Source: Zoogloeaceae bacterium (GTDB taxonomy: Bacteria > Pseudomonadota > Gammaproteobacteria > Burkholderiales > Rhodocyclaceae). From it: a stretch of DNA of 64,000 bases. The DNA is taken from the NCBI GenBank assembly GCA_024235675.1, contig JACKLZ010000004.1, positions 362,345 to 426,344 on the forward strand. The letters are read 5' to 3'. A model generated the notes under the pieces. It searched no databases. It saw nothing but the letters and a program-made list of their open reading frames with translations, and was not told the DNA's origin. This document shows, in pieces, positions 8,498 through 16,260 of the stretch (position 1 is the first letter of the stretch; every line of letters begins with the position of its first letter). The position numbers and the translations under genes are program-made.

Positions 8498-9609
8498 GCG
8501 GGTCTTCCGAGTGTGGCGATGGCCGCTTCCTGCGCGGCGATCTGCGCCAGGCACAGTGCCGCGGCATCGGCGCCGTGCCGGACCTCGCGATACCACTGCG
8601 CGGTGCGGGCGAGGGCGTCGGGCAGCGGGCAGACCGGCTGCCAGCCGAGGCGAGTGCGGGCCTGGGTGCAGTCGAGGCGAAGTTGTTCGGCTTCATGCAG
8701 CACCTCACGCGTCGGCGTGTCGGTGTGCCAGCGGGCGGTGTCGCCCCAGTGACGGCACAGCGCATCGGCAAGCTTGGCCACCGGCAGGGCGTCGCGATTG
8801 TCGGGGCCGAAGTTCCAGCCGGTGGCATCGGCCGGATCGTGTTGCAGCAGGCGCGCGGTCAGCAGCAGATAGCCCCACAGCGGTTCGAGCACATGCTGCC
8901 ACGGCCGCACGGCGGCAGGGTTGCGGATGAGTGTCGACTGGTCTTGGACGAAGGCGCGGATCATGTCGGGAATCAGCCGGTCTTCGGCCCAGTCGCCGCC
9001 GCCGATGACATTGCCGGCGCGGGCCGAGGCCACAGCGACCCCGTGCTCGGCGATCCGCTCGGGCGGGAAAAAGCTTGCCCGCCAGCTCTCGACGACCAGC
9101 TCGGTGCAGCCCTTGCTGGCGCTATACGGGTCGGTTCCGCCCATGGCGTCGGTTTCGCGAAACCCGCCAGGCGGCAATTTGCCGGGGCGGTTGTCGTAGC
9201 ATTTGTCGCTGCTGACCACGAGCACGGCGCGGACTGAGTCGACCGTGCGAACGGCGTCGAGCAGGTGTGCCGTGCCCATGACATTGGTGGCAAAGGTGGC
9301 GACCGGTTCGCGGTAGGACAGGCGCACCAGCGGCTGCGCGGCCAGGTGCAGCACGATGTCGGGCCGGGCGCGAACCAAGGCCGCGCGCAGGGCGTCGGCG
9401 TCGCGGATGTCGCCGACGGTCGAGTCAAGGTGATCGCCGACCTTGGCCAGCGTGAACAGGTTGGGGGTGGTGTCTGGCGCCAGCGCATAGCCGTGCACCT
9501 CGGCGCCGAGGTGCTTGAGCCACAGGCTCAGCCAGCCGCCCTTGAAGCCGGTGTGGCCGGTCAGGAAGACCCGCCGGCCGGCGAAGGCGTTGTGGATCAG
9601 CCCCAGCAT
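8494..9609 (-). CDS. rfbG: CDP-glucose 4,6-dehydratase
   Basis: A 371-residue extended SDR that converts CDP-glucose to CDP-4-keto-6-deoxyglucose. Seen: the Rossmann motif FLTGHTGFKGGWLSLWL, VLHLAAQPLVRLSY, SSDKCYDN and the catalytic YSASKG (YxxxK), all characteristic of RfbG. It overlaps the end of the cytidylyltransferase gene by 13 bp. A GTG two codons upstream (9615) is a possible start, but the ATG at 9609 has better spacing from the AAGG site. With the preceding gene it forms the entry to the CDP-deoxy-sugar route. Confidence 0.92.
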   Translation of the reverse strand: MLGLIHNAFAGRRVFLTGHTGFKGGWLSLWLKHLGAEVHGYALAPDTTPNLFTLAKVGDHLDSTVGDIRDADALRAALVRARPDIVLHLAAQPLVRLSYREPVATFATNVMGTAHLLDAVRTVDSVRAVLVVSSDKCYDNRPGKLPPGGFRETDAMGGTDPYSASKGCTELVVESWRASFFPPERIAEHGVAVASARAGNVIGGGDWAEDRLIPDMIRAFVQDQSTLIRNPAAVRPWQHVLEPLWGYLLLTARLLQHDPADATGWNFGPDNRDALPVAKLADALCRHWGDTARWHTDTPTREVLHEAEQLRLDCTQARTRLGWQPVCPLPDALARTAQWYREVRHGADAAALCLAQIAAQEAAIATLGRPA

Positions 9610-10370
9610 TTCCACGGCGCCTTGCCCGAGGCCCAGAGGCTTTCGAGCAGGTTCTTTTCGCGCAGCGTGTCCATCGGCTGCCAGAATCCGGCGTGACGAA
9701 AAGCGCGCAACTCGTCGCGGCGGATCAGGTCGGCCACGGGCTCGTTCTCCCAGGTGGTGGCGTCGCCGGCGATGGTGTCGATGACCTTGGGGGAGAGGAC
9801 GAAAAAGCCGCCGTTGATCAAATTGCCGTCGCCCGCGGGCTTCTCCTTGAAGCCGCTGACGGTGTCGCCGGCGAGCTCCAGGGTGCCGAAGCGCCCCGGG
9901 GGGGCGACGGCGGTGACGGTGGCGAGCTTGCCGTGTGCCTTGTGGTGGTGGGCGAGGGCGGTGAGGTCGACATTGCCGAGGCCGTCGCCATAGGTGAAGT
10001 AGAAGGCTTCTTCGTCTTCAAGGTAGCGCCGCACCCGGGCCAGGCGACCGCCGGTCATGGTGTGCTCGCCGGTGTCGACCAGGGTGACGCGCCAGGGCTC
10101 GGTGTGTTGTTCGTGCACTTCCATGCGGTTGTCGCGCATGTCGAAAGTGACGTCGGAGGTGTGCAGGAAGTAGTTGGCGAAGTACTCCTTCACCACATAG
10201 CCCTTGTAGCCGAGGCAGATGATGAACTCGGTGACGCCGTGACAGGTGAAGATCTTCATCAGGTGCCACAGGATCGGGCGCCCGCCGATCTCGACCATCG
10301 GTTTGGGCTTGAGGTGGGTCTCTTCGGATAGCCGGCTGCCCAGCCCACCGGCGAGGATGACTGCTTTCAT
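9597..10370 (-). CDS. rfbF: glucose-1-phosphate cytidylyltransferase
   Basis: A 257-residue nucleotidyltransferase. It begins MKAVILAGGLGSRLSEET and continues KPKPMVEIGGRPILWHLMKIF, the signature of RfbF. The later GDGLGNVDL and the NGGFFVLSPKVID segment also fit. It joins CTP and glucose-1-phosphate to CDP-glucose, the first step for CDP-linked 3,6-dideoxy or branched sugars. I chose the ATG at 10370 because an AAAGG lies nine bases upstream; in-frame ATGs at 10376 and 10400 are less well placed. It is the first gene of the minus-strand glycan operon. Confidence 0.93.
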   Translation of the reverse strand: MKAVILAGGLGSRLSEETHLKPKPMVEIGGRPILWHLMKIFTCHGVTEFIICLGYKGYVVKEYFANYFLHTSDVTFDMRDNRMEVHEQHTEPWRVTLVDTGEHTMTGGRLARVRRYLEDEEAFYFTYGDGLGNVDLTALAHHHKAHGKLATVTAVAPPGRFGTLELAGDTVSGFKEKPAGDGNLINGGFFVLSPKVIDTIAGDATTWENEPVADLIRRDELRAFRHAGFWQPMDTLREKNLLESLWASGKAPWKCWG

Positions 10371-10468
10371 ACGCATGTGCCTTTCATCTTTAAGGCACAT
10401 GGTAGCCGGGTCGGCGGCGTTTGATGGCGTAAACAGGCGGGAGTTTTACCCCCAATTCGGTCGCAGGC

Positions 10469-11119
10469 TCAGGGGGCGAGCAGGGCGTGTGCCGATGGGC
10501 TTGGCAGGTGGACCCAGGTGGGGCGCAGGTCGGCAGGCTCAATGGCGCCGTAGCCCCAGGTGGCGGCAAAAAACGGCAGCGCGTTGGCGCTGGCCGATTC
10601 GCCGTCTTCGAGGCGGTCGCCGACATAGGCAGCGTCGCAGGTGGCGATGCCCTCTTCTGCGAGCAGGTGGCCGATCATGGTGGCCTTGTTGGGCAGGCGC
10701 GGTGTGATCATGTCGAGCGCGTAGACCGAGCGGAAGTAGTCGCGCCAGCCGAGCATGTCGAGAATCTTGAGGGTGGGGGCGATGCGTTTGTTGGTGGCGA
10801 TGTGCAGGATCGTGCCCGCGGCGTGCAGGCTGGCGAGCATGTCACCGATGCCGTCGTAGGCGGTGGTCTGCTTGAGGCCTTCGCCGTCGTAGGCGGCCTT
10901 GAAGTGCTCGGTGAGGGCGGCGATGGTGTCAGCGTCGTGGCTACCGCTGAGCAGTTGCAGCGTCTCGGTCAGCGGCGGGCCGATGATGTCTGCGGTGATG
11001 GGGCGAACCGGTGTTTGGCCGGCGGCCTCGAAAGCGGCCTGAAAGCTGGCGAGTATGGCGGGGGCCGAATCGATCAGCGTGCCATCGAGGTCAAAAATGA
11101 TGTGGGCGTAGCGGGGCAT
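10469..11119 (-). CDS. HAD-family phosphatase, phosphoglycolate-phosphatase-like
   Basis: A 216-residue HAD hydrolase. The nucleophile motif is HIIFDLDGTLIDS near residue 7. Motif II is in ILHIATNK, the motif III lysine in RLPNKATMIG, and the distal acidic pair in AAYVGDRLEDGESA, with Glu-Asp in place of the usual second aspartates. Length and cap size match Gph-like enzymes, which dephosphorylate small phosphorylated metabolites. It sits about 100 bp upstream of rfbF on the same strand but separated from it. A role in sugar-nucleotide supply is possible; a general housekeeping role is equally likely. Confidence 0.75.
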   Translation of the reverse strand: MPRYAHIIFDLDGTLIDSAPAILASFQAAFEAAGQTPVRPITADIIGPPLTETLQLLSGSHDADTIAALTEHFKAAYDGEGLKQTTAYDGIGDMLASLHAAGTILHIATNKRIAPTLKILDMLGWRDYFRSVYALDMITPRLPNKATMIGHLLAEEGIATCDAAYVGDRLEDGESASANALPFFAATWGYGAIEPADLRPTWVHLPSPSAHALLAP

Positions 11120-11188
11120 GGGCGGATGTGGCGCTTGCGCGGGGTGGTCGGGCGGCTATTTTGGCACGCCCGGGCTCGCTGCGCTGCC

Positions 11189-12958
11189 TCAGGCGACCAT
11201 GACGCGGTTCTTGCCGGCGCGCTTGGCGCGGTACATGGCTTTGTCTGCGCGGTCGATGGCGGTGGCGGCGGCTTCTTCGGTTTCGAGGCGAGCGACGCCG
11301 GCGCTGAAGGTGATCAGCAGTTTTTGTCCTTCGGCCAGGAAGTAGCGCGTGGTCAGGGCGCGCTGCAGGCGCGTGACGGCGGCGACGGCGTGTTCGACAT
11401 CGGTGTCGGGCAGGATGATGACGAACTCTTCGCCGCCGTAGCGGCCCAGGCTGTCTTGCGGGCGGAGGTTGGCGCGAATGACGTCGGCCAGGTGCTGGAG
11501 CGCGGCGTCGCCAGCGTGGTGACCGTGGGTGTCGTTGATGCGCTTGAAGTTGTCGACATCGAGCAGCGCGACGCATAGCGGGACGTCGCGTCTGCGGGCG
11601 CGGGAGATTTCACGCTCCAGGGCTTCGTCCAGCCCTTTGCGATTGAGCGCGCCGGTGAGCGGGTCGTGGCGCACCAGTTCGCTGGTGTGATGCAACTCGT
11701 GCTGGAGTTTGCCGATCTCGACGTTGGCCTGTTCGACCTGCTGCTGCAGGGAGGTGAGGTCGTCGCGGGAGCGGCGGGCGTCTTCTTGGGCAACACGGGT
11801 TTCGCGCAGCATGTCTTCAATGACGTTGCTCAGTTCGCTGATGTCTTTGGCGTCTGCGATGCGCAGCGAGGAACGCTCCAGGTTGTCATGGAAGCTGCCG
11901 GCCGATTGGCTCATGTCGGCGAGCCGGTCGACGAAGCCGGAGAGCATCTGCTTGAGCCGAAGTTGCGCGTCGGTGAGTTCTTGCTTGATGCGGCCTTGCT
12001 GGTCGATGACATCGCGCAGGCGGCGCTCGACTTCGTCAAGAACGCGGATGTCGAGCGGTTGCGAGAAGGCTTCGGTGACGACGCTCAGTTGCCCGCTCAG
12101 CCATTTGTCGTCGATGACGAGTTTGCTGATGTTGTCGATCAGCAGTTGCAGCAGTGCAATGAGCGCACGGCGTATGCCGGACTGGTCTTCGCCCGTCCAT
12201 TCGAGCTTGAGGATCAGTTCATGCAGGTCGGCCAGCAGGACGGGATGTGTCGTTTTGTCGGGCCACGGGTTGAGCCGTTCGCCGAAGTGGGTGACGCGGG
12301 TTTGAAGCTCGGGTGTGTCCGACAGAAGCGCACCGACGCCTCGGCGGAAGAGTTCATCGAGCGCGCCCGAGATCTCGGCGGAAACACCGGCTTGAACTGG
12401 TGCATCGGTTGGTTGCTGTGGGACTGGTTTGGGTTCGATGTCAGCAGGTGGCGTGGGTTCGATGCCAGTCGTTTCTTCACCGCCCCCGCCTGATGACCAG
12501 TGTTTGATCAGATTGCTGAGTCGGCTATGGAGAATCGGCGCGGCGGTGCCTGAGGCATCAAGAACATGCTTGAGCGATTCCTTCTTTCGCGCTTTGGTGA
12601 ACGCGGCGTGGTGCCGGTCCATGTGGTCGATGATCTGCTGGATCAGCGGTGCCCAAGGGACTTCCGGGGCGTCGGTGGCCTCCGATATTTCTCGCAGTGC
12701 GGCGCGAATGGCGGGCCAGGATTGGCTGTTGATCGCCTCATCGAAGCGTCGGGCAAAGCGCTGTTGGGCGGGGGCGCTTTTGGGCAGTTCGGACGCAATG
12801 CTGCGAAAAGCCTGTTCAGGAAAACTGTCGACGCTCTTTGTGCCGCCAATGCGGTGATAGTAGTCGCGGTAGTTGTCTGGCGTCGGTGCGACGCGATCCA
12901 TGGCAAGTCGCTTGAGAGACTCACGTGCAATTTCTGAAGGGGTGGAAAAATCCGCCAT
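11189..12958 (-). CDS. diguanylate cyclase (GGDEF domain) with N-terminal helical region
   Basis: A 589-residue protein. The first 400 or so residues are mostly helical, with a predicted coiled coil (about 330-410, through QEDARRSRDDLTSLQQQVEQ), and no transmembrane segment is evident. The C-terminal GGDEF domain has the active motif GGEEF at about 508-512. An RPQD lies five residues before it, matching the RxxD product-inhibition site. This predicts an active, feedback-inhibited enzyme making c-di-GMP from two GTP. I chose the ATG at 12958 because the typical MADFSTPSEIARESLKRLAM start follows it. The nearby flagellar locus and two-component pair suggest a motility/attachment context, but that link is inferred. 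Confidence 0.85.
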   Translation of the reverse strand: MADFSTPSEIARESLKRLAMDRVAPTPDNYRDYYHRIGGTKSVDSFPEQAFRSIASELPKSAPAQQRFARRFDEAINSQSWPAIRAALREISEATDAPEVPWAPLIQQIIDHMDRHHAAFTKARKKESLKHVLDASGTAAPILHSRLSNLIKHWSSGGGGEETTGIEPTPPADIEPKPVPQQPTDAPVQAGVSAEISGALDELFRRGVGALLSDTPELQTRVTHFGERLNPWPDKTTHPVLLADLHELILKLEWTGEDQSGIRRALIALLQLLIDNISKLVIDDKWLSGQLSVVTEAFSQPLDIRVLDEVERRLRDVIDQQGRIKQELTDAQLRLKQMLSGFVDRLADMSQSAGSFHDNLERSSLRIADAKDISELSNVIEDMLRETRVAQEDARRSRDDLTSLQQQVEQANVEIGKLQHELHHTSELVRHDPLTGALNRKGLDEALEREISRARRRDVPLCVALLDVDNFKRINDTHGHHAGDAALQHLADVIRANLRPQDSLGRYGGEEFVIILPDTDVEHAVAAVTRLQRALTTRYFLAEGQKLLITFSAGVARLETEEAAATAIDRADKAMYRAKRAGKNRVMVA

Positions 12959-13084
12959 GAGTGGAATCGCGCCTTTGCAAAAGAAGTGCCGACGGTACAG
13001 GTCTACATCGGACGTCGGCAGCACATCTTGAGTGAGTTTCGGTGCCGCGCCGCACCAGCCCGAACTCGGCCAGCGGGGTGTCAG

Positions 13085-13726
13085 CTATTCGACCAGGCCG
13101 AACTTCAGTCCGTAGTGGGTGAGTTCTGCATTGTTCCGCAAGCGCATCTTTTCAAGAAGGCGGGCCCGGTAAACGCTGATTGTTTTCACGCTGAGGTTCA
13201 ATTCGTCGGCGATCTGGGTCAGCGTCTTGCCCGAGGCGATCATGCACAGCGTTTGGTACTCGCGATCAGAGAGTTTTTCGTGAAGGGGGCGGTCGGTGTC
13301 TTCGCCGATCGCCTCTGCCAGTTCCATGGCGAGTGAGGCACTCACATATTTCTTGCCGCTGGCGACTTGCCGAATGGCTGTCACGAGTTGTTCCGGCGCG
13401 CTCTGCTTGGTCAGGTAGCCCGCTGCCCCCGCCTTGAGCGCGCGAATGGCGTATTGCTCTTCCGGATACATGCTGAGGATGAGGACCGGCAGCCTGGGTT
13501 GTTCTTTGCGAATCAGCTTGAGTGCATCGATGCCATTGCGGTCAGGCATCGACACATCCATCAGCACCACATCCCACTGGCCTTCGCGACTGAGCTGAAG
13601 AGCCTCGACGCCGTTGCAGGCTTCACCGGCGACTTCCATGTCTTCGATGTCGGACAGAATCTGGCGTAGTCCCTGACGGACGATGGCGTGGTCGTCGGCA
13701 ATCATCACGCGGATGCGTTTGCTCAT
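13085..13726 (-). CDS. NarL/FixJ-family response regulator
   Basis: A 213-residue two-domain regulator. The receiver domain has the acidic pocket MIADDHAIV and the phospho-acceptor aspartate in VVLMDVSMPDRNGID, then the conserved lysine in YLTKQSAPEQL. The C-terminal LuxR-type helix-turn-helix reads LSDREYQTLCMIASGKTLTQ followed by IADELNLSVKTISVYRARLL. Its ATG overlaps the stop of the histidine kinase gene as ATGA, so the two form a pair. The target genes are not known. Confidence 0.9.
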   Translation of the reverse strand: MSKRIRVMIADDHAIVRQGLRQILSDIEDMEVAGEACNGVEALQLSREGQWDVVLMDVSMPDRNGIDALKLIRKEQPRLPVLILSMYPEEQYAIRALKAGAAGYLTKQSAPEQLVTAIRQVASGKKYVSASLAMELAEAIGEDTDRPLHEKLSDREYQTLCMIASGKTLTQIADELNLSVKTISVYRARLLEKMRLRNNAELTHYGLKFGLVE

Positions 13727-15243
13727 GAAGAAAGTTCCTGGTTCGAGGCGGCAGTGGAGACATCCGAGAGGGGCAGGACGACCTGCAGACGCGTCCCGTT
13801 GGGAATTCTGCGTGCGAAATCGACACAGCCGCCGAGGCTGGTGACCCGTTCGCGAACCCCCCGCAACCCGAATGAGTGCGGCTTGGCCAGATCGGTGTCG
13901 GCGAGGCCGATGCCATCGTCGCCGACCTCCAGGCTAACGCCGTCGCCCGTGTGAACGAGACGGATTTCGACGTTTTCGGCCTTCGCGTGCTTGCTCACGT
14001 TGGTCAGTGATTCCTGAAAAATCCGGAACAGGGCAATGGATTCGGGCTCTGGCAACGCGATGTCATCGTCTGCACACAGCACGTGGCAACGGATGCCGGT
14101 GCGCTTTGAAAAGTCTTCCGCGTGGCTCTCGATCGCCGCTGCGAGACCGAAATCCTTGAGGATGCCCGGCCGTAGTTCGCGCGTGACCCGACTGACGGTG
14201 TCGATGGCTTCGTCAATCAGCGCCTCAACGCTCGCGACCTGGGCCAGCCGCTGCTCCGCAGGGGCGTCCAGTCGTGAGGCCATGAGAGAGGTTGAAAACT
14301 TGAGCGCCACCAAGTGCCCGCCCAACACGTCATGGACGTCGCGCGCGATCCGTTCGCGCTCTTCTTCCTTGGCGTGCTGCAAGTGGTTGGAGAGTGCCTT
14401 GAGGTGGTCCTGCGATGTTCTGAGTTCGGACTCGGTCTGCTTGCTTTGGGTGATGTTCCACATCACGCCTTCCCAGATCGGTGCGCCCGACGGGTCGCAA
14501 CGCACCGAGCCGCGGACGTTGATCCATTTGGTGTCGCCGGCGTCCGTCTGGATGCGTCCTTCCCAATTGAGACGACTGCCGTTGCTGGCTGACGCCGCGA
14601 GCGCGGCGTCCAGCGTTTGATGATCTTCTGCGAGCAACAGGCGGGAGAAATGCGTGCCGTCTTCGCACAATTGCAGCGCCGACACCCCGAGCAACATGTC
14701 GGCCGCGTCGCTCGCGTAGGCAAAGCCCAGCTGGCCGTTGTCGTGCCGGGTCATCTGAAAGATCACCCCCGGCGTACTCGCCGCCACTGCCTGGAATCGG
14801 GCATCCGCTTCGTGCTGCGCCGCCAGGGCGAGCTGGCGCTGTCGGCGGTTCCCGGCTTCGCGTACTTCACGCTCGACGGCGGGTATCAGGCGCTCAAGTT
14901 GATTCTTGGTCAGGTAGTCGTGGGCTCCAGCGCGCATTGCCGTAATCGCGGTCTCTTCGCGAATCACCCCCGACACGATGATGAAGGGCACATCGAGTTC
15001 AAGCTGTTTGATGATGCCCAGGGCTGCAATGGCGCTGAACCCGGGCAGATCGTGATCGCTGATCACCACGTCCCACTCGCGTGAGCGCAGGGCGTCCTCG
15101 GTCTGCGTCGGCGTGTCGACTCGCAAAGCGTCAAGCGCGTACCCGCTGCTGTGAAAGCGATGAACCAGCAACAGCGCATCATCTTCACTGTCTTCAATGA
15201 GGAGCACGCGCAAGCATGAGCCTCGTGGTGAATCTGGTGGCAT
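13723..15243 (-). CDS. histidine kinase with N-terminal receiver and PAS domain (HisKA_3 type)
   Basis: A 506-residue soluble kinase. Residues about 12-130 are a receiver domain (LLIEDSEDDALL, aspartate in VVISDHDLPGFSA, lysine in YLTKNQLERLI). Residues about 150-270 are a PAS domain (RFQAVAASTPGVIFQM). The HisKA_3 box IARDVHDVLGGHLVALK carries the phospho-histidine, and a HATPase_c domain follows (LTNVSKHAKAENV, VGDDGIGL, FGLRGVRERV). No membrane segment is seen, so it is probably cytoplasmic and takes input through the receiver and PAS domains. It is the likely partner of the overlapping NarL-type regulator. A receiver at the N-terminus of such a kinase suggests a phosphorelay from another kinase. 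Confidence 0.88.
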   Translation of the reverse strand: MPPDSPRGSCLRVLLIEDSEDDALLLVHRFHSSGYALDALRVDTPTQTEDALRSREWDVVISDHDLPGFSAIAALGIIKQLELDVPFIIVSGVIREETAITAMRAGAHDYLTKNQLERLIPAVEREVREAGNRRQRQLALAAQHEADARFQAVAASTPGVIFQMTRHDNGQLGFAYASDAADMLLGVSALQLCEDGTHFSRLLLAEDHQTLDAALAASASNGSRLNWEGRIQTDAGDTKWINVRGSVRCDPSGAPIWEGVMWNITQSKQTESELRTSQDHLKALSNHLQHAKEEERERIARDVHDVLGGHLVALKFSTSLMASRLDAPAEQRLAQVASVEALIDEAIDTVSRVTRELRPGILKDFGLAAAIESHAEDFSKRTGIRCHVLCADDDIALPEPESIALFRIFQESLTNVSKHAKAENVEIRLVHTGDGVSLEVGDDGIGLADTDLAKPHSFGLRGVRERVTSLGGCVDFARRIPNGTRLQVVLPLSDVSTAASNQELSS

Positions 15244-15351
15244 CGTTCAATTCCGTGGGTGAGGGCAGCGGTCTCGAGATCAATTCATTGATTATGCCGC
15301 GCGACCGTCCGACCACCAAATCCGGCTATGCCCACAAACGCCGCCTTGCGC

Positions 15352-15357
15352 TATAAT
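15352..15357 (+). promoter_or_regulatory. -10 box of the tRNA-Thr promoter
   Basis: A perfect TATAAT lies 10 bp before the tRNA-Thr gene. No good -35 box is visible 17 bp upstream. The position fits transcription starting at or just before the tRNA. Confidence 0.55.
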
Positions 15358-15367
15358 CCAGCCCCTT

Positions 15368-15443
15368 GCCGGTTTAGCTCAGTTGGTAGAGCAACCGCCT
15401 TGTAAGCGGTAGGTCGCGGGTTCGACTCCTGCAACCGGCACCA
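15368..15443 (+). tRNA. tRNA-Thr (anticodon TGT)
   Basis: A 76-nt cloverleaf. The acceptor arm GCCGGTT pairs with AACCGGC, the D-arm is AGCTCAGTTGGTAGAGC, and the anticodon stem CCGCC/GGCGG-type pairing presents TGT at 15401-15403 (loop CTTGTAA). The T-arm GCGGGTTCGACTCCTGC follows, and the CCA end is encoded. It decodes ACA and related threonine codons. Confidence 0.95.
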
Positions 15444-15501
15444 GTTCTACAAATTAGCCTTGACGAAGCTAATTGATTAGTCTAAAGTCTCGTTTCTCTG
15501 A

Positions 15502-15577
15502 CGCGGGGTGGAGCAGTTGGCAGCTCGTCGGGCTCATAACCCGAAGGTCGCAGGTTCAAGTCCTGCCCCCGCAACCA
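15502..15577 (+). tRNA. initiator tRNA-Met (anticodon CAT)
   Basis: A 76-nt tRNA starting CGCGGGG and ending CCCCGCA-ACCA. Anticodon CAT is at 15535-15537. Two initiator hallmarks are visible: the C1-A72 mismatch at the top of the acceptor arm, and the GGG/CCC pairs in the anticodon stem (TCGGGCTCATAACCCGA). It is followed by a terminator and then by the island with its integrase, so its 3' end is a candidate integration site. Confidence 0.93.
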
Positions 15578-15588
15578 AATTTATGCTG

Positions 15589-15622
15589 AAAACCCAATCA
15601 CTTAGCGGTGGTTGGGTTTTTT
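15589..15622 (+). terminator. intrinsic terminator of the tRNA transcript
   Basis: AAAACCCAATCAC (15589-15601) pairs with GTGGTTGGGTTTT (15608-15620) with one G-T wobble, and six T residues end the structure. This is a canonical rho-independent terminator just after tRNA-fMet. Confidence 0.9.
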
Positions 15623-15625
15623 GCT

Positions 15626-15674
15626 TTGGGCCAACGTCGAATTCTTGGCCCAAGTTTGGCCCATTGTTGGCCCA
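15626..15674. repeat. TTGGCCCA repeat cluster, candidate integrase or RHH binding sites
   Basis: TTGGCCCA occurs at 15645, 15656 and 15667, exactly 11 bp apart, and its inverse TGGGCCAA lies at 15627-15634. One helical turn of spacing puts the three copies on one DNA face. The cluster lies between the tRNA terminator and the RHH gene, on the tRNA side of the integrase module. Arm-type integrase sites or an operator for the RHH protein are possible; neither is shown. Confidence 0.5.
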
Positions 15675-15700
15675 CGCCAATTGATGCCTGTTCGCCACGC

Positions 15701-15895
15701 TTAGTCACTTGACCTTCGGTCAATGCCGAACATTGGCCCGTCTTCGTCCTTGGCCAAAAATGCCTCCAGTGCCAAGCGAAGTACTTCTGACCTCGTCGGG
15801 ATCCTCCCCAAGCTTGCCTGCATAGCAATGCGTTTGCGATCGATCTGCTCAGCTAGGGCGTCACTCAATCGAACATTGATTTGTTGGCGTTCCAT
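15701..15895 (-). CDS. small ribbon-helix-helix (CopG/Arc-like) DNA-binding protein
   Basis: A 64-residue protein. The N-terminal beta strand is QQINVRLSDALAEQID, and a helix-turn-helix follows with RSEVLRLALEAFLAKDED, matching the RHH_1 pattern. RHH proteins bind DNA as dimers of intertwined strands and usually repress their own promoter. It is divergent from the excisionase-like gene, and the 130-bp gap between them holds GTCTAG/CTAGAC repeats. A role as regulator of the integration module is inferred; an antitoxin role is less likely because no toxin gene is adjacent. Confidence 0.6.
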   Translation of the reverse strand: MERQQINVRLSDALAEQIDRKRIAMQASLGRIPTRSEVLRLALEAFLAKDEDGPMFGIDRRSSD

Positions 15896-15931
15896 CTGCG
15901 CACCCCCTTAATAGTTCGCCCGAATTGTAAC

Positions 15932-16009
15932 TGTCTAGAAAATAGCGGGTTGACTGAGCGTTGCTCTGCGGTAGATTGGATTTGTCTAAACGCTAGACAA
16001 CTAGACAAA
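15932..16009 (+). promoter_or_regulatory. promoter and TTGTCTA operators of the integration module
   Basis: TTGACT (15950-15955) and TAGATT (15972-15977), 16 bp apart, form a plausible sigma-70 promoter for the excisionase-like gene. A perfect palindrome, TTGTCTA-N5-TAGACAA, lies just after it (15982-16000), and further half sites are TGTCTAG (15932-15938) and CTAGACAAA (16001-16009). The arrangement suits repression by a small DNA-binding protein such as one of the two flanking gene products. Confidence 0.6.
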
Positions 16010-16026
16010 CTGCTAAGGAGCAAGAA

Positions 16027-16260
16027 ATGGCTGCTACGTATCTCACAACTGAAGAGCTTGCCGAGCGCATCAAATACGATCAGCGAACAATCCGCGAGCG
16101 GCTGAAGGACAGCGTCCTGCTTGAAGGGGTGCACTACATCCGTCCCTTTGGGGGCAGAAAGATCCTCTACATTTGGGAACGGATCGAAGAGGACATGTCG
16201 AAGTGTTCGCTCAATTCCTTCACGATCCCGATGGCGAATGGGGGTGTCTGCCATGGCTAG
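16027..16260 (+). CDS. excisionase-like small DNA-binding protein
   Basis: A 77-residue protein. TYLTTEELAERIKYDQRTIR forms a winged-helix/HTH start of the MerR/excisionase kind, and a basic wing follows (VHYIRPFGGRKILY). An AAGGAG site sits six bases before the ATG. The end overlaps the integrase start by 8 bp, so the two genes are translationally coupled. Small proteins of this sort direct the matching integrase toward excision and can regulate the operon. That role is inferred from position and fold. Confidence 0.65.
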   Translation: MAATYLTTEELAERIKYDQRTIRERLKDSVLLEGVHYIRPFGGRKILYIWERIEEDMSKCSLNSFTIPMANGGVCHG

